Shown piece after piece: positions 1 to 7,818 of a stretch of DNA of 16,083 bases. This DNA is from MGBC108787 sp964430695 (GTDB lineage Bacteria; Bacillota_I; Bacilli_A; RF39; UBA660), in the NCBI GenBank assembly GCA_964430695.1, contig CAYSFO010000032.1:1-16083 (forward strand). The letters run 5' to 3'. The position numbers and the translations under genes are program-made. The notes under the pieces are model-generated. The model was not told the origin of the DNA and did not search any database. It was given only the letters and a program-made list of their open reading frames with translations. Numbering within the stretch: position 1 is the stretch's first letter; every line of letters starts with the position of its first letter.

Positions 1-945
1 AACAGGTTTATCCCCATCTGTAATTACAATATCTGTTGCTTTTAAGATACGCTCTTTACCATCTAAAGTAATTATTTTCTCATTTTCTTTGGCATCACGA
101 ACAAGAACCTTTTCTCCTAGTTTATCTTTATCAAAAAAGTGAAGAGGTTGACCAAATTCAAGCATAACATAATTGGAAATATCAACAACATTATTAATGG
201 GACGCATTCCTGCATCTATAAGTCTTCTTTGAATAAATTGTGGAGAATCTCCAATTTTTACATCACGAACCATTCTTGCTAAATAATAAGGACATTTCTC
301 TGTTTCTACACGTAATGAAAAATGGTCATTTATAGATTCATCAATGGGATGATTCTCTAATTCTGGTAAAGTAACTTTTTTATTTAAAATACAAGCAATT
401 TCATAAGCAAATCCAATATGATAAAAACAATCATTATTACGATGTTTATGAATATCTAACTCATATAAAGTTGAATCATAGCCTAGATATTTCATAGCAT
501 CTTCACCAATTGGAGCACCCACATCTAATTCATGAATTCCTTTATTATAGTTTTCTTCCGTTTTTTCTTCTACACCAATTTCGAAAAGTGCACAAATCAT
601 ACCATTTGATTCTACTCCACGAATTTTACTGACTTTAATTTCAAAATCTCCAGGTAAAACAGCTCCAGGCAAAGCAACAATGACTTTAATTCCTTTTCTT
701 ACGTTGTCTGCGCCACAGACAATTTGAATGATTTCATCATCACTTACTTTAACTTGACAAACATGCATGTGGTCGCTATCTGGGTGTTCTACACACTCTA
801 AAACTTCTCCTATGACTAAGTGCTCAATATGGTTACTTATCATTTTTTCAACATTAATTCCAGCTTTCGTAATTTTAACGGCTAGTTCCTTTAAATCTTC
901 ATTCTTAATATCTATATAATCAGATACCCACTCTAAACTAATCAT
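1..945 (-). CDS. pheT: Phenylalanine--tRNA ligase beta subunit, 3' part beyond window
   Basis: Beta subunit of the cytoplasmic (alphabeta)2 phenylalanyl-tRNA synthetase, which charges tRNA-Phe. Only the first 315 codons lie in the window; the frame is open to base 1. The translation begins MISLEWVSDYIDIKN. It then shows the EMAP/tRNA-binding OB domain at about residues 40-150 (HPDSDHMHVCQVKV, CGADNVRKG, ALPGAVLPG). The start of the B3/B4 editing domain follows at about 200-315 (LARMVRDVKIGDSP, RRLIDAGMRPINNVVDISNYVM spanning the family hallmark). The start is supported by AAAGGAG seven bases upstream. The first 8 bases overlap the end of pheS, which implies translational coupling. The T-box leader upstream should control it. 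Nothing abnormal is seen in the visible part. Confidence 0.97.
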   Translation of the reverse strand, partial: MISLEWVSDYIDIKNEDLKELAVKITKAGINVEKMISNHIEHLVIGEVLECVEHPDSDHMHVCQVKVSDDEIIQIVCGADNVRKGIKVIVALPGAVLPGDFEIKVSKIRGVESNGMICALFEIGVEEKTEENYNKGIHELDVGAPIGEDAMKYLGYDSTLYELDIHKHRNNDCFYHIGFAYEIACILNKKVTLPELENHPIDESINDHFSLRVETEKCPYYLARMVRDVKIGDSPQFIQRRLIDAGMRPINNVVDISNYVMLEFGQPLHFFDKDKLGEKVLVRDAKENEKIITLDGKERILKATDIVITDGDKPV

Positions 946-1990
946 CGTTTTTCTCCTTTCTATCAAATGGTGCTACTTCCCTTAAATCTGTTTGGTAGAA
1001 TGTTCGAATATCTCCAATTCCATATTTAAGCATCGCAAGTCTTTCTGCACCAAAACCAAAAGCAAAACCTGTCCAAATTTCTGGATTATAGCCACAATCT
1101 CTCAACACATTTGGATGTACAATACCTGCACCACATACCGTTAGCCAGCCCGTATTTTTACAAATACTACATCCTTTTCCATTACAACTAAAACAACTAA
1201 TATCTAATTCAACAGATGGTTCTGTAAACTGATAATAACTTGGACGAAGTCTAGTTTCTGTTGTTTGTCCAAATAAATGTTTTGCTACTACATCAAAAGT
1301 TCCTTTCAAATCAGACAAACTAACATCTTTATCCACAAGTAACCCTTCAATTTGCATAAATTGATGAGAATGCGTTGCATCATCGTCATCTCTACGATAC
1401 GTCTTCCCAGGACAAATCATTCGTATAGGTTTTTCACCTTTTGCTGCCAACATCGTTCTAGCTTGTACAGGAGAGGTTTGACTACGTAATAAAATTTCTT
1501 CATCTTTTAAATAAAAGGTATCTTGTGCATCTCTTGCTGGATGACCTTTAGGAATATTTAAAAGCTCAAAGTTAAAACGGTCTTCTTCCACTTCTGGTCC
1601 ATCTACTACATCATATCCCATAGACATAAATACACTTTCTACTTCCTCAATAATCTTTTCTAAGATATTAGAAGCACCTATAGGAATTTTTGTACCAGGT
1701 AACGTAATATCAATCTGCTCACTTGCTAATTTTGCTTTTATTTCTTCCTCTTCATAACGTTTTATCGTTTCCTCTATTTTAGAAGTAATCTCTGTTTTTA
1801 ATTCATTTAAAATACGCCCAAACTCTTTCTTTTCTTCAAGAGCCATATCTTTTAAATGCGTTGTCAGTTCACTTACAGGTCCTTTTTTTCCTAAATAAGT
1901 CACTTTTAAATCCATAACTTCTTTTAAATTTTTAACTCCATTAATACGTTCTATTGCTTCCTTCTTAAGTTGTTCTACTTTTTCTTTCAT
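938..1990 (-). CDS. pheS: Phenylalanine--tRNA ligase alpha subunit
   Basis: Catalytic subunit of PheRS, 350 aa, the usual length. The N-terminal coiled coil (about 1-90) binds tRNA. The class II catalytic core follows, with GPEVEEDRFNFELLNIPKGHPARD, motif 2 (YRRDDDDATHSHQFMQIEGL) and motif 3 (GFAFGFGAERLAMLKYGIGDIR). A C-x2-C-x4-C-x2-C cluster (CFSCNGKGCSIC) precedes GWLTVCGAGIVHPNV; this insert is common in Firmicutes PheS. An in-frame ATG at 2005 exists, but the sequence GGGAGG lies between it and the ATG at 1990, seven bases before the latter, so 1990 is chosen. It sits 44 bases after the nuclease gene with no terminator between, and overlaps pheT by 8 bases. Confidence 0.97.
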   Translation of the reverse strand: MKEKVEQLKKEAIERINGVKNLKEVMDLKVTYLGKKGPVSELTTHLKDMALEEKKEFGRILNELKTEITSKIEETIKRYEEEEIKAKLASEQIDITLPGTKIPIGASNILEKIIEEVESVFMSMGYDVVDGPEVEEDRFNFELLNIPKGHPARDAQDTFYLKDEEILLRSQTSPVQARTMLAAKGEKPIRMICPGKTYRRDDDDATHSHQFMQIEGLLVDKDVSLSDLKGTFDVVAKHLFGQTTETRLRPSYYQFTEPSVELDISCFSCNGKGCSICKNTGWLTVCGAGIVHPNVLRDCGYNPEIWTGFAFGFGAERLAMLKYGIGDIRTFYQTDLREVAPFDRKEKNDD

Positions 1991-2034
1991 TTTATTTCCT
2001 CCCATTCATTTACTTTCTATTTATGTTTCAAAAC

Positions 2035-3051
2035 TTACTTTTCATCTAATATTTTTTCAACTTCACTAATTAATTGTTCTTTATTCGGAATATAATAAGT
2101 ATAAGTTGATGCAAATACATTATTTGATAAGCCCCCTAGAGCATATTCCATAGCAACTTCTTTCTTACTCTTACATAATATAATTCCTATTGGTTTGTTA
2201 TCGTATTCATCGTTTATTTCGGTATTATAATAGTTTAAATACATATTCATTTGTCCTGCATATTCAGGCTTCATTCCACCAATTTTTAAATCTATTAAGA
2301 CATAGCATTTTAATATTTTATTATAAAAAACCATATCTACATAATAGTGCGTATTTCCTAATGTGATTCTTTGTTGTGTTCCCACAAACATAAATCCTTT
2401 ACCAAGTTCAAGCAAGAAGTCTTCCATATGTTTTACTAGTTTTTTTTCTAAATTTTTTTCTAGCATAGGTTTTGATTCTTTTATATCTAAAAATTCAAAT
2501 ACATAAGGCTCTTTTAGTATATCTTCTGGCGTATTCAAAGTTTGTCCTTCTTTAGAAAGTTTATAGACTGTTTCTTTATTATTCTTGCCATCAGATAATA
2601 ACAGTCTTTCGAATAAAGATGTTTCTAATTGCCTTTTCAATTCTCGAACACTCCAATTAGAATTAATACACTCTCTTTCATAAAAATTTCTTTCATCATC
2701 ATTTTCAATACTGAGTAACTCACAGTAATGTGACCAACTTAATTTAACAGACAGTGTCTGTTGTTTTGGATAAGTTAAATAAAGTCTTCTCATATATTGC
2801 AGATTGGATACTGAAAATCCTGAACCTAAAATTTTGCGCAAGCTTTTAGATAGCTCCTTTATAATTTGCTTTCCATATTCAGCTTTTATATTACCATTTT
2901 GTTCATTTTTAACAATAATTTTTCCAACATTCCAATAAGCCATAAGCATAGTATTATTTACTGCATAAGCAACTTTTTGTCTACTACTAATAATAACACT
3001 TTTAATTTCTTCAATCATTTTTTCGTTATTATTGTTTGTTAATTCATTCAT
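2035..3051 (-). CDS. DUF1016/YhcG-type PD-(D/E)xK nuclease family protein (copy 1)
   Basis: 338 aa, the usual size for this family. The N-terminal DUF1016 domain (about 10-150) includes the typical WNVGKIIV, SVSNLQYMRRLYLTYP and LSWSHYCELLSI blocks. The C-terminal PD-(D/E)xK nuclease fold (about 180-335) has the candidate catalytic residues D239 (HYYVDMVFY) and D254-x-K256 (VLIDLK), followed by KPEYAGQMNMYLNYY, so the active site looks intact. The family is often found near restriction-modification or other defence genes; its substrate is not established. A strong AGGAGG lies seven bases before the ATG. The position is odd: it is the first gene after the Phe T-box and lies between that leader and pheS, so it should be induced by uncharged tRNA-Phe. 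Nuclease function is inferred from family only. A second copy lies at 13531-14550. Confidence 0.85.
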   Translation of the reverse strand: MNELTNNNNEKMIEEIKSVIISSRQKVAYAVNNTMLMAYWNVGKIIVKNEQNGNIKAEYGKQIIKELSKSLRKILGSGFSVSNLQYMRRLYLTYPKQQTLSVKLSWSHYCELLSIENDDERNFYERECINSNWSVRELKRQLETSLFERLLLSDGKNNKETVYKLSKEGQTLNTPEDILKEPYVFEFLDIKESKPMLEKNLEKKLVKHMEDFLLELGKGFMFVGTQQRITLGNTHYYVDMVFYNKILKCYVLIDLKIGGMKPEYAGQMNMYLNYYNTEINDEYDNKPIGIILCKSKKEVAMEYALGGLSNNVFASTYTYYIPNKEQLISEVEKILDEK

Positions 3052-3095
3052 TTTGAGCCTCCTGTTCTATTTTACAAGTCTCTCCTAACTCCATT

Positions 3096-3126
3096 AAAAA
3101 AGCCCTCACAAAATCACTTGTAAGGG
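3096..3126 (-). terminator. T-box attenuator terminator
   Basis: The arms CCCTTACAA and TTGTGAGGG form a 9-bp stem (one G-U) around a 6-base loop, followed by C and six T. It begins just after the CGTCCC-type end of the antiterminator and lies 44 bases before the nuclease start, so it decides expression of the whole nuclease-pheS-pheT unit. Confidence 0.9.
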
Positions 3127-3328
3127 ACGAAAATAATTTTTCCGCGGTACCACCCAAATTCTAGATAAAAATCTAGCACCTCCATAAGATTTAACGCATA
3201 CATTGCGGTTCGACTAAGCATTTGAATTTCATTATATTATTTATCTTTAGATGCTTTCAGCAATTTACATCTAATCTCTAAAAAGAACTTAATATAATTA
3301 CTAAAGATGCTATCAAGCGCCTCACTAA
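3096..3328 (-). promoter_or_regulatory. T-box leader, tRNA-Phe responsive (specifier UUC)
   Basis: This leader fills most of the 319-base gap between genes. In transcript order it has these parts. An AGTGAGG start is followed by stem I, whose base pairs AGCAT with ATGCT and whose next helix pairs ATTATATT with AATATAAT. The internal loop between them carries GAAATTCAAA, with the triplet UUC at 3224-3226 in specifier position. A perfect stem III, CTAGAT-TTTT-ATCTAG, lies at 3161-3176. The T-box core TGGGTGGTACCGCGG lies at 3142-3156; its UGGU bulge matches the ACCA end expected for tRNA-Phe. The intrinsic terminator follows. UUC agrees with the pheST genes downstream. Uncharged tRNA-Phe should stabilise the antiterminator and allow transcription of the nuclease gene and pheST. 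Confidence 0.93.
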
Positions 3329-3333
3329 AAGTA

Positions 3334-3361
3334 ATTATAGCACATTTTATTTTTTAAGCAA
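3334..3361 (-). promoter_or_regulatory. Sigma-A-type promoter of the T-box operon
   Basis: The -35 TTGCTT (3356-3361) and -10 TATAAT (3334-3339) are separated by 16 bases. The predicted start at about 3327 is right at the beginning of the T-box leader. The -35 lies about 10 bases beyond the stop of the upstream membrane protein gene. No terminator is visible between them, so some readthrough into the leader is possible. Confidence 0.8.
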
Positions 3362-3370
3362 GCACCCTTT

Positions 3371-4393
3371 TTACTTTAATTTTATGATAGAATCCAAGGA
3401 ATATTTATCATTAGACTTCTTAAACTGATATTGGTATTTATTTAACTTCTTTGCATTCTTACTTATATCTTCTTTTGAAACATCTACAATAGAAGCATCA
3501 AATAAATTATCAAAAGTATAAAAACTGTTCTCTTCTTCTACATAAATAGCTGCTGTAGTTATAATATAAAGTACATCTCCTTCTTCATACATTTCATCAA
3601 TTATTTCTACGATTTCTTTCTCTTTTTCTTTAGGACACTTATTATTTTCAGCAGAATAACGATCTTTTTCTTTATTATAAGTAAAATTTAAACAGTTATA
3701 GGAAAAAGAACCATCCTTGTAATAAGTTAATGAACCAAATAAATCTTCAAAAGCTTCTCTTAAATCTTCTGCATTAACAGTAATTGTTTCTGAATTTGTT
3801 TTAATACTTTTGGTATTTAATTGTTTATAAGCCATATTTAATAAATAAGAAGATTTAATATCACTTACTCTATGATCATTACTATATAAATAATAAGCAT
3901 TGACATTATCAGCATTTAAATTTAATTTTACTTCTTCTAATAAATAACCAAAATTTTCTATATACCAATTGGTATCTTTAATAACTTCATTCGGGTTACT
4001 TTCACTTGTTTCAACAGCATTTTCTTGTGCATAACAAGTACCATTCTTTTCACAATCAGATTTCATAAATGCAAAATACTTCACATCATATAAGCAATAT
4101 CCAAAATATAAAGTAATAGAAAGCAAACATAAAATCAAAATATCTCTTTTAAAAATAGAAAGACTTTTACTTCTTAAAATACGTTTCTCTTCCCTTTTCA
4201 TTATATTTGTTATTTCATTTTCTGTATCTTCCATTATTTCTTGTTTTAAATTCTCTTTATATTCTGAAGTATCCTTAATAATAGTTGCTTGAATTTCTTT
4301 TTTTAAATCCGCTAACACTTTTTCTTTAATCTCATTTACAACATCTTTTTTTATTTCTTTTTCTTCTTTTTTCGTTGTTTCTTTTTTAGGCAC
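3371..4393 (-). CDS. Single-pass membrane protein with cytoplasmic coiled coil, function unknown
   Basis: Not recognised. About 340 aa. The first 80 residues are highly charged, Lys/Glu-rich and look like a long coiled coil (KEIKKDVVNEIKEKVLADL...). One transmembrane segment follows at about 84-102 (ILILCLLSITLYFGYCLYD). The remaining 235 residues, probably outside the cell, hold Cys residues in two spaced groups (CEKNGTC just after the membrane, and NCLNF / NKCPK later) that could form disulfides. The start is taken as the GTG at 4393, because AAAGAGGTGA lies 8 bases before it. The GTG at 4402, which gives three more residues, overlaps that ribosome site. There is no upstream partner in an operon; a terminator separates it from rubrerythrin. 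Confidence 0.75.
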   Translation of the reverse strand: MPKKETTKKEEKEIKKDVVNEIKEKVLADLKKEIQATIIKDTSEYKENLKQEIMEDTENEITNIMKREEKRILRSKSLSIFKRDILILCLLSITLYFGYCLYDVKYFAFMKSDCEKNGTCYAQENAVETSESNPNEVIKDTNWYIENFGYLLEEVKLNLNADNVNAYYLYSNDHRVSDIKSSYLLNMAYKQLNTKSIKTNSETITVNAEDLREAFEDLFGSLTYYKDGSFSYNCLNFTYNKEKDRYSAENNKCPKEKEKEIVEIIDEMYEEGDVLYIITTAAIYVEEENSFYTFDNLFDASIVDVSKEDISKNAKKLNKYQYQFKKSNDKYSLDSIIKLK

Positions 4394-4419
4394 AGCATTC
4401 ACCTCTTTCAGTACTGTAT

Positions 4420-4425
4420 ATTATA
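4420..4425 (-). promoter_or_regulatory. Candidate -10 of the coiled-coil membrane protein gene
   Basis: TATAAT lies about 27 bases before the GTG start, directly after the rubrerythrin terminator. Only a T-rich stretch, part of that terminator's tract, sits at -35 distance, so this is weaker than the other promoters listed. Confidence 0.4.
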
Positions 4426-4440
4426 ACATTAAATTCCAAG

Positions 4441-4462
4441 AAAAAAAGCACATTTTGTGCTT
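4441..4462 (-). terminator. Intrinsic terminator of rubrerythrin
   Basis: A 7-bp perfect stem AAGCACA/TGTGCTT with a 3-base loop is followed by five further T. It begins 1 base after the rubrerythrin stop codon. Confidence 0.85.
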
Positions 4463-4463
4463 A

Positions 4464-5003
4464 TTAATAATTTTCAGCTTTTAATTCCATAAAAGATTGT
4501 GGATGTTTACAAACAGGGCAAACTGCAGGAGCTTTTTCTCCAACGTAAACATGTCCACAGTTTCTGCAAATCCAAACTTTTTCTTCGCCTCTTTGGAATA
4601 CTAAATTGTCTTCAATATTACTAATTAAAGTCATATATCTTTCATCATGATGTTTCTCAATATCTCCAACCATATCAAATAATTTAGCGATATCATTAAA
4701 GCCTTCCTCACGAGCAGTTGCAGCAAATTCTTTATACATTTCTGTCCATTCATATTTTTCACCATTTGCTGCATCTTTCAAATTTGTTAATGTATCAGGA
4801 ATACTTCCATCATGTAATTCTTTAAACCAAAGTTTGGCATGTTCCTTCTCATTATTCGCCGTTTCTTCAAAAATAGCTGCAATTTGTTCATAACCATCTT
4901 TTCTAGCTTGAGATGCATAATATGTATATTTATTTCTAGCTTGACTTTCTCCTGCAAATGCAGCCATTAAATTAGCCTCTGTTTTACTTCCTTTTAATTC
5001 CAT
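4464..5003 (-). CDS. rbr: Rubrerythrin
   Basis: Cytoplasmic non-haem di-iron peroxidase that reduces hydrogen peroxide in anaerobes, taking electrons through a rubredoxin-type centre. 179 aa. The ferritin-like four-helix domain (1-135) has E19 in GESQARNKY, the E52-x2-H55 motif in NNEKEHAKLWF and E116-x2-H119 in DIEKHHDERY. The rubredoxin-like domain (143-175) carries C146-x2-C149 (WICRNCGHVY) and C162-x2-C165 (VCPVCKHP). Length and order match the classical form. AGGAGGT lies eight bases before the ATG. It is a monocistronic unit with its own promoter and terminator. A PerR-like sequence overlaps the -10. Confidence 0.95.
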   Translation of the reverse strand: MELKGSKTEANLMAAFAGESQARNKYTYYASQARKDGYEQIAAIFEETANNEKEHAKLWFKELHDGSIPDTLTNLKDAANGEKYEWTEMYKEFAATAREEGFNDIAKLFDMVGDIEKHHDERYMTLISNIEDNLVFQRGEEKVWICRNCGHVYVGEKAPAVCPVCKHPQSFMELKAENY

Positions 5004-5030
5004 TAATAAATACCTCCTATTTCTTAAATT

Positions 5031-5060
5031 ATTATAACGGATTCTACTATTTAAAGTAAA
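5031..5060 (-). promoter_or_regulatory. Promoter of rubrerythrin
   Basis: The -35 TTTACT (5055-5060), an 18-base spacer and the -10 TATAAT (5031-5036) give a start at about 5024, twenty bases before the ATG. The sequence TTATAATAATTTAAG (5023-5037) overlaps the -10. It resembles one and a half arms of a PerR box (family consensus TTATAATnATTATAA). Confidence 0.6.
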
Positions 5061-5067
5061 GATATTT

Positions 5068-5787
5068 TTATTCTTCTATATTCACATTATGATAAATATT
5101 CGTTACGTCTTCTACTTCCTCTAAGATTCGCATTAATTTTTGGAAATCTTCTAATTCTTCTCCTGACAAAGTAACTTTATCCTTGGCATAATATCCTGTT
5201 TCATCTATTAAATAATCGATGTTAGGAATAAGTGTTTCTAAAGCATCTTTTAACTTATGTTGTATACTTGGATTTACAGAGATAGTAAGAATATTATCTT
5301 CCGTTTCAAAGTCAATAATGTCGATTCCCTGTTCTAACAAATTATTAAATACTTCTTCTTCATTATCAGACTTAAAACTTACTAGCGTTAAATAATCATA
5401 GTTATAAGAAACAGAATTAGATACCCCTAAACTTTTGTGTACTTTGTTAAAAGCAGCACGTACTTCAGCTACTGTACGATTTACATTATCCGTCATCGTT
5501 TTGATAATTAAAGTCGATGCGCCAGGTCCAAATCCTTCATAAAGTATGGTTTGATAATCTTCCCCACCTGCCCCTTTGGCTTTTTCAATAGCACGATTAA
5601 TGACATCACTTGGTACTTGTTCTTTCTTCGCTTTTTCAATTAATCTACGTAAATTCAAATTCCCATTTGGATCCGTTCCACCATTTTTGGCAATTTGATA
5701 AATTTCTTTAGCAAAGCTTGAATACACTTTTGCCTTTGCTGCCCCTGTCTTGGCTTTACTAGCAGCGATATTTGGAAATCTTCCCAT
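5068..5787 (-). CDS. YebC/PmpR (TACO1) family protein, YeeI-like branch
   Basis: Cytoplasmic protein of the YebC family, long annotated as a transcriptional regulator and more recently linked to translation of difficult (proline-rich) stretches. 239 aa, full length. The N-terminal segment MGRFPNIAASKAKTGAAKAK matches the branch that starts MGRKWNNI, as in Bacillus YeeI, rather than the MAGHSKW branch. Further family blocks are FAKEIYQIAKNGG, VPSDVINRAIEKAKG, YEGFGPGASTLIIKTMTDNVNRTVAEVRAAF and, near the end, EEVEDVTNIYHNV. GGAGAG lies seven bases before the start. The gene begins 32 bases after the patatin stop with no terminator between, so it is probably the last gene of that run. Confidence 0.92.
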   Translation of the reverse strand: MGRFPNIAASKAKTGAAKAKVYSSFAKEIYQIAKNGGTDPNGNLNLRRLIEKAKKEQVPSDVINRAIEKAKGAGGEDYQTILYEGFGPGASTLIIKTMTDNVNRTVAEVRAAFNKVHKSLGVSNSVSYNYDYLTLVSFKSDNEEEVFNNLLEQGIDIIDFETEDNILTISVNPSIQHKLKDALETLIPNIDYLIDETGYYAKDKVTLSGEELEDFQKLMRILEEVEDVTNIYHNVNIEE

Positions 5788-5819
5788 AAAATCTCTCCTT
5801 TTTTTACCTTTTTATCATA

Positions 5820-6869
5820 TCATAAAATTTTTAATTGATACAGAAATTCATAGACAAAATGCTTTTTTTTCGCATGTTTTTGTAACTTTCTAATCATTTT
5901 ATATGGTTTATAGATTTGATAATAATCTATATTTTCATTTTGTAGAATATATTCTAAAGATTTTATTACTGCTTGTTTATTGTTTTTGGCATTGAAAAAC
6001 CCCATAATCCGTTTCCTTTTCTTTTGACTTACTTTTCTAGTAATTATATTATAAAAAAATGCAGGATAGTTTTTAAAGCAATAATGATAACCATCTAATT
6101 TTTTTATTACTCTTAAAGTATCATAATAACCCATTTTGATATTTTCTTCTACTGTACTTGGAGAAAAGTTTAAAATACCCCCCAAACTTCTTTTTGGAGT
6201 AATTTTAATAATTTCAACATCTTTTAAAAGTTTTCTTTTTCTATTGATAAGAGGATTTAATTCTACAACATATATTTTTTTATACCCTTTTTTAATTAAC
6301 ATATTTACAGGAGTATTATCATAAAAACCGCCATCTAAATAATAATGCTCATCCACCATTTTTTCCATTCGAAAAAGAGGAAGATAACAACTAGCTAGAA
6401 TATAATCATGTATTTTTTTAGAATTCATATTCTCTTTAAAGATGTATAAAGGCTTTAAATCATGAAGCCGTACTGTACAAAGCCCATAATCCATTTTACT
6501 GTGAATAAGTGCCTCTGTATCTAAATGAAGTTCTAAAACCTCTTTTAAACCCTTAATCTCAATACCTCTTCTTTTAATAATGTTTATAAAATGTTTAAAA
6601 CTTAAAGCAACATACGATAAATCATATTCCTTATTTATTCTCTTTTCTACATATTTAGAATCAAATCCAAGTATTTCTCCAACAGAAATGTTTTTCCAAA
6701 ATTCTAATAATTCTAATTCTTTTCCACAGGCAATCATCGCCCCATTAAATGCACCAATAGAAGTGCCACATACACCATCAATTTTAATACCAGCTTGTTT
6801 TAAAGCATAATAAGCTCCTGCTTGATAAGAGCCTCTTGAACCACCACCTTGCAATGCTAATCCAATCAT
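5820..6869 (-). CDS. Patatin-like phospholipase family protein
   Basis: Predicted acyl hydrolase of the patatin fold, with a Ser-Asp dyad that acts on (phospho)lipids; the substrate is unknown. 349 aa. The glycine-rich oxyanion block QGGGSRGSYQAG lies at residues 7-18, the nucleophile elbow G-T-S37-I-G at 35-39, and the catalytic Asp in LDGGFYDNTP (D179-G-G). All are present, so the enzyme looks active. The C-terminal 120 residues are basic and may help contact membranes. No signal peptide or membrane segment is seen, which suggests a cytoplasmic location. Its ATG overlaps the upstream epimerase stop in an ATGA, a sign of coupled translation. Confidence 0.92.
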   Translation of the reverse strand: MIGLALQGGGSRGSYQAGAYYALKQAGIKIDGVCGTSIGAFNGAMIACGKELELLEFWKNISVGEILGFDSKYVEKRINKEYDLSYVALSFKHFINIIKRRGIEIKGLKEVLELHLDTEALIHSKMDYGLCTVRLHDLKPLYIFKENMNSKKIHDYILASCYLPLFRMEKMVDEHYYLDGGFYDNTPVNMLIKKGYKKIYVVELNPLINRKRKLLKDVEIIKITPKRSLGGILNFSPSTVEENIKMGYYDTLRVIKKLDGYHYCFKNYPAFFYNIITRKVSQKKRKRIMGFFNAKNNKQAVIKSLEYILQNENIDYYQIYKPYKMIRKLQKHAKKKHFVYEFLYQLKIL

Positions 6870-7804
6870 AATTTCTTTTGCCTTTCTATTCTTTTCTTAA
6901 GATATTGGGAAATTTTAGGATGCAATAGTCTTTTATTTTCTGCTTGCACACGTTCAAAAAAAGAATCAATAGAATCATTTTGGTAATGTAAAAGTTCGTT
7001 CAATTTTTTATCTTCTTTAAATGTATTTCCAACATACGTATAGGAATTTAAAAATCTATTCCAAAGCATTCGAAAAGAAAATCCATAGTAATCATAAATT
7101 TTGCATAATAACTCTTCTTTTGTAATACGACAATTCTTTCCTCCACTTAGAATCTTAATTTTTTTATTTAAAGCTTCTTGCTGTTCAATTGCTTTTACAA
7201 AAGCATACGCAACATCACTATTTGTAATAGTTTCAATCTCTTCTCCTTTTTGATAGAAAAATATGGATGGATTACTATGTAAATCCCCTAAAACAAACGG
7301 AATACGAAAAATACACCAGTTTTTAATTTTCTTTTTAATTAAATTTTCACAGTTTTCTTTGATCTCACTATAGTAGTCATTCAGAGAATATCCTTTTTTA
7401 CTATTCACACTTATAGAAGACCCTGCTTTTTCATAAAGTGTTGTAGTGGATGGATAGATTAAAAAACATTCTGGATGGTAAAAATGAATGGCACGTACAA
7501 TATTTTCTGTTCCAACAAAGTCGATTTTTTCTCCAAAGGTTTTATTTAGATTACATAAAGGAGGCATGATGCCCGCTAAGTGTATGATATAGTCATGCTC
7601 TTTTACTAATGCATCCATTAAAGTTGGGTCACAAATATCCCCATAGATAATATTTATTTCTTTACGAAATGCTTTTAATTTTTTATTTGCTTCTTTACTT
7701 TTAAAATCCAAAGCTGTAATTTCATACTTGCTTTCACTTAGTAAAAATTTCAAAACCTCTAAACCTATAAAACCAGAAGCACCTGTTACTAATACTTTTT
7801 TCAT
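6866..7804 (-). CDS. NAD(P)-dependent epimerase/dehydratase (extended SDR)
   Basis: Cytoplasmic Rossmann-fold oxidoreductase of the nucleotide-sugar epimerase type; the substrate cannot be told from sequence. 312 aa. The dinucleotide site is VTGASGFIG (G8, G11, G14). D59 lies in YGDICDP and HLAGIMPP follows at 75-82. The active site has YPSTTTLYE (117-125) and Y145-S-E-I-K149, the Y-x3-K pair. The C-terminal substrate domain diverges from well-known GalE or RmlB enzymes. AAGGAAG lies about 8 bases upstream of the ATG. It is 14 bases downstream of the ZIP transporter stop and overlaps the patatin start by 4 bases, so it belongs to the same transcript. Confidence 0.88.
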   Translation of the reverse strand: MKKVLVTGASGFIGLEVLKFLLSESKYEITALDFKSKEANKKLKAFRKEINIIYGDICDPTLMDALVKEHDYIIHLAGIMPPLCNLNKTFGEKIDFVGTENIVRAIHFYHPECFLIYPSTTTLYEKAGSSISVNSKKGYSLNDYYSEIKENCENLIKKKIKNWCIFRIPFVLGDLHSNPSIFFYQKGEEIETITNSDVAYAFVKAIEQQEALNKKIKILSGGKNCRITKEELLCKIYDYYGFSFRMLWNRFLNSYTYVGNTFKEDKKLNELLHYQNDSIDSFFERVQAENKRLLHPKISQYLKKRIERQKKL

Positions 7805-7818
7805 ATTCTCTACTTCCT

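Noticed and set aside
3044..3094. A 16-codon frame (ATG GAG TTA ...) between the T-box terminator and the nuclease, overlapping its start
   Set aside because: Its ATG directly follows the terminator T run and has no ribosome site. The T-box already explains the regulation, so a leader peptide is not needed.
6136..6324. Plus-strand frame inside the patatin gene
   Set aside because: Antisense shadow of a clearly coding gene. The same holds for plus-strand frames at 6580-6810 and 10373-10561 and minus-strand frames at 11485-11694 and 14807-15010.
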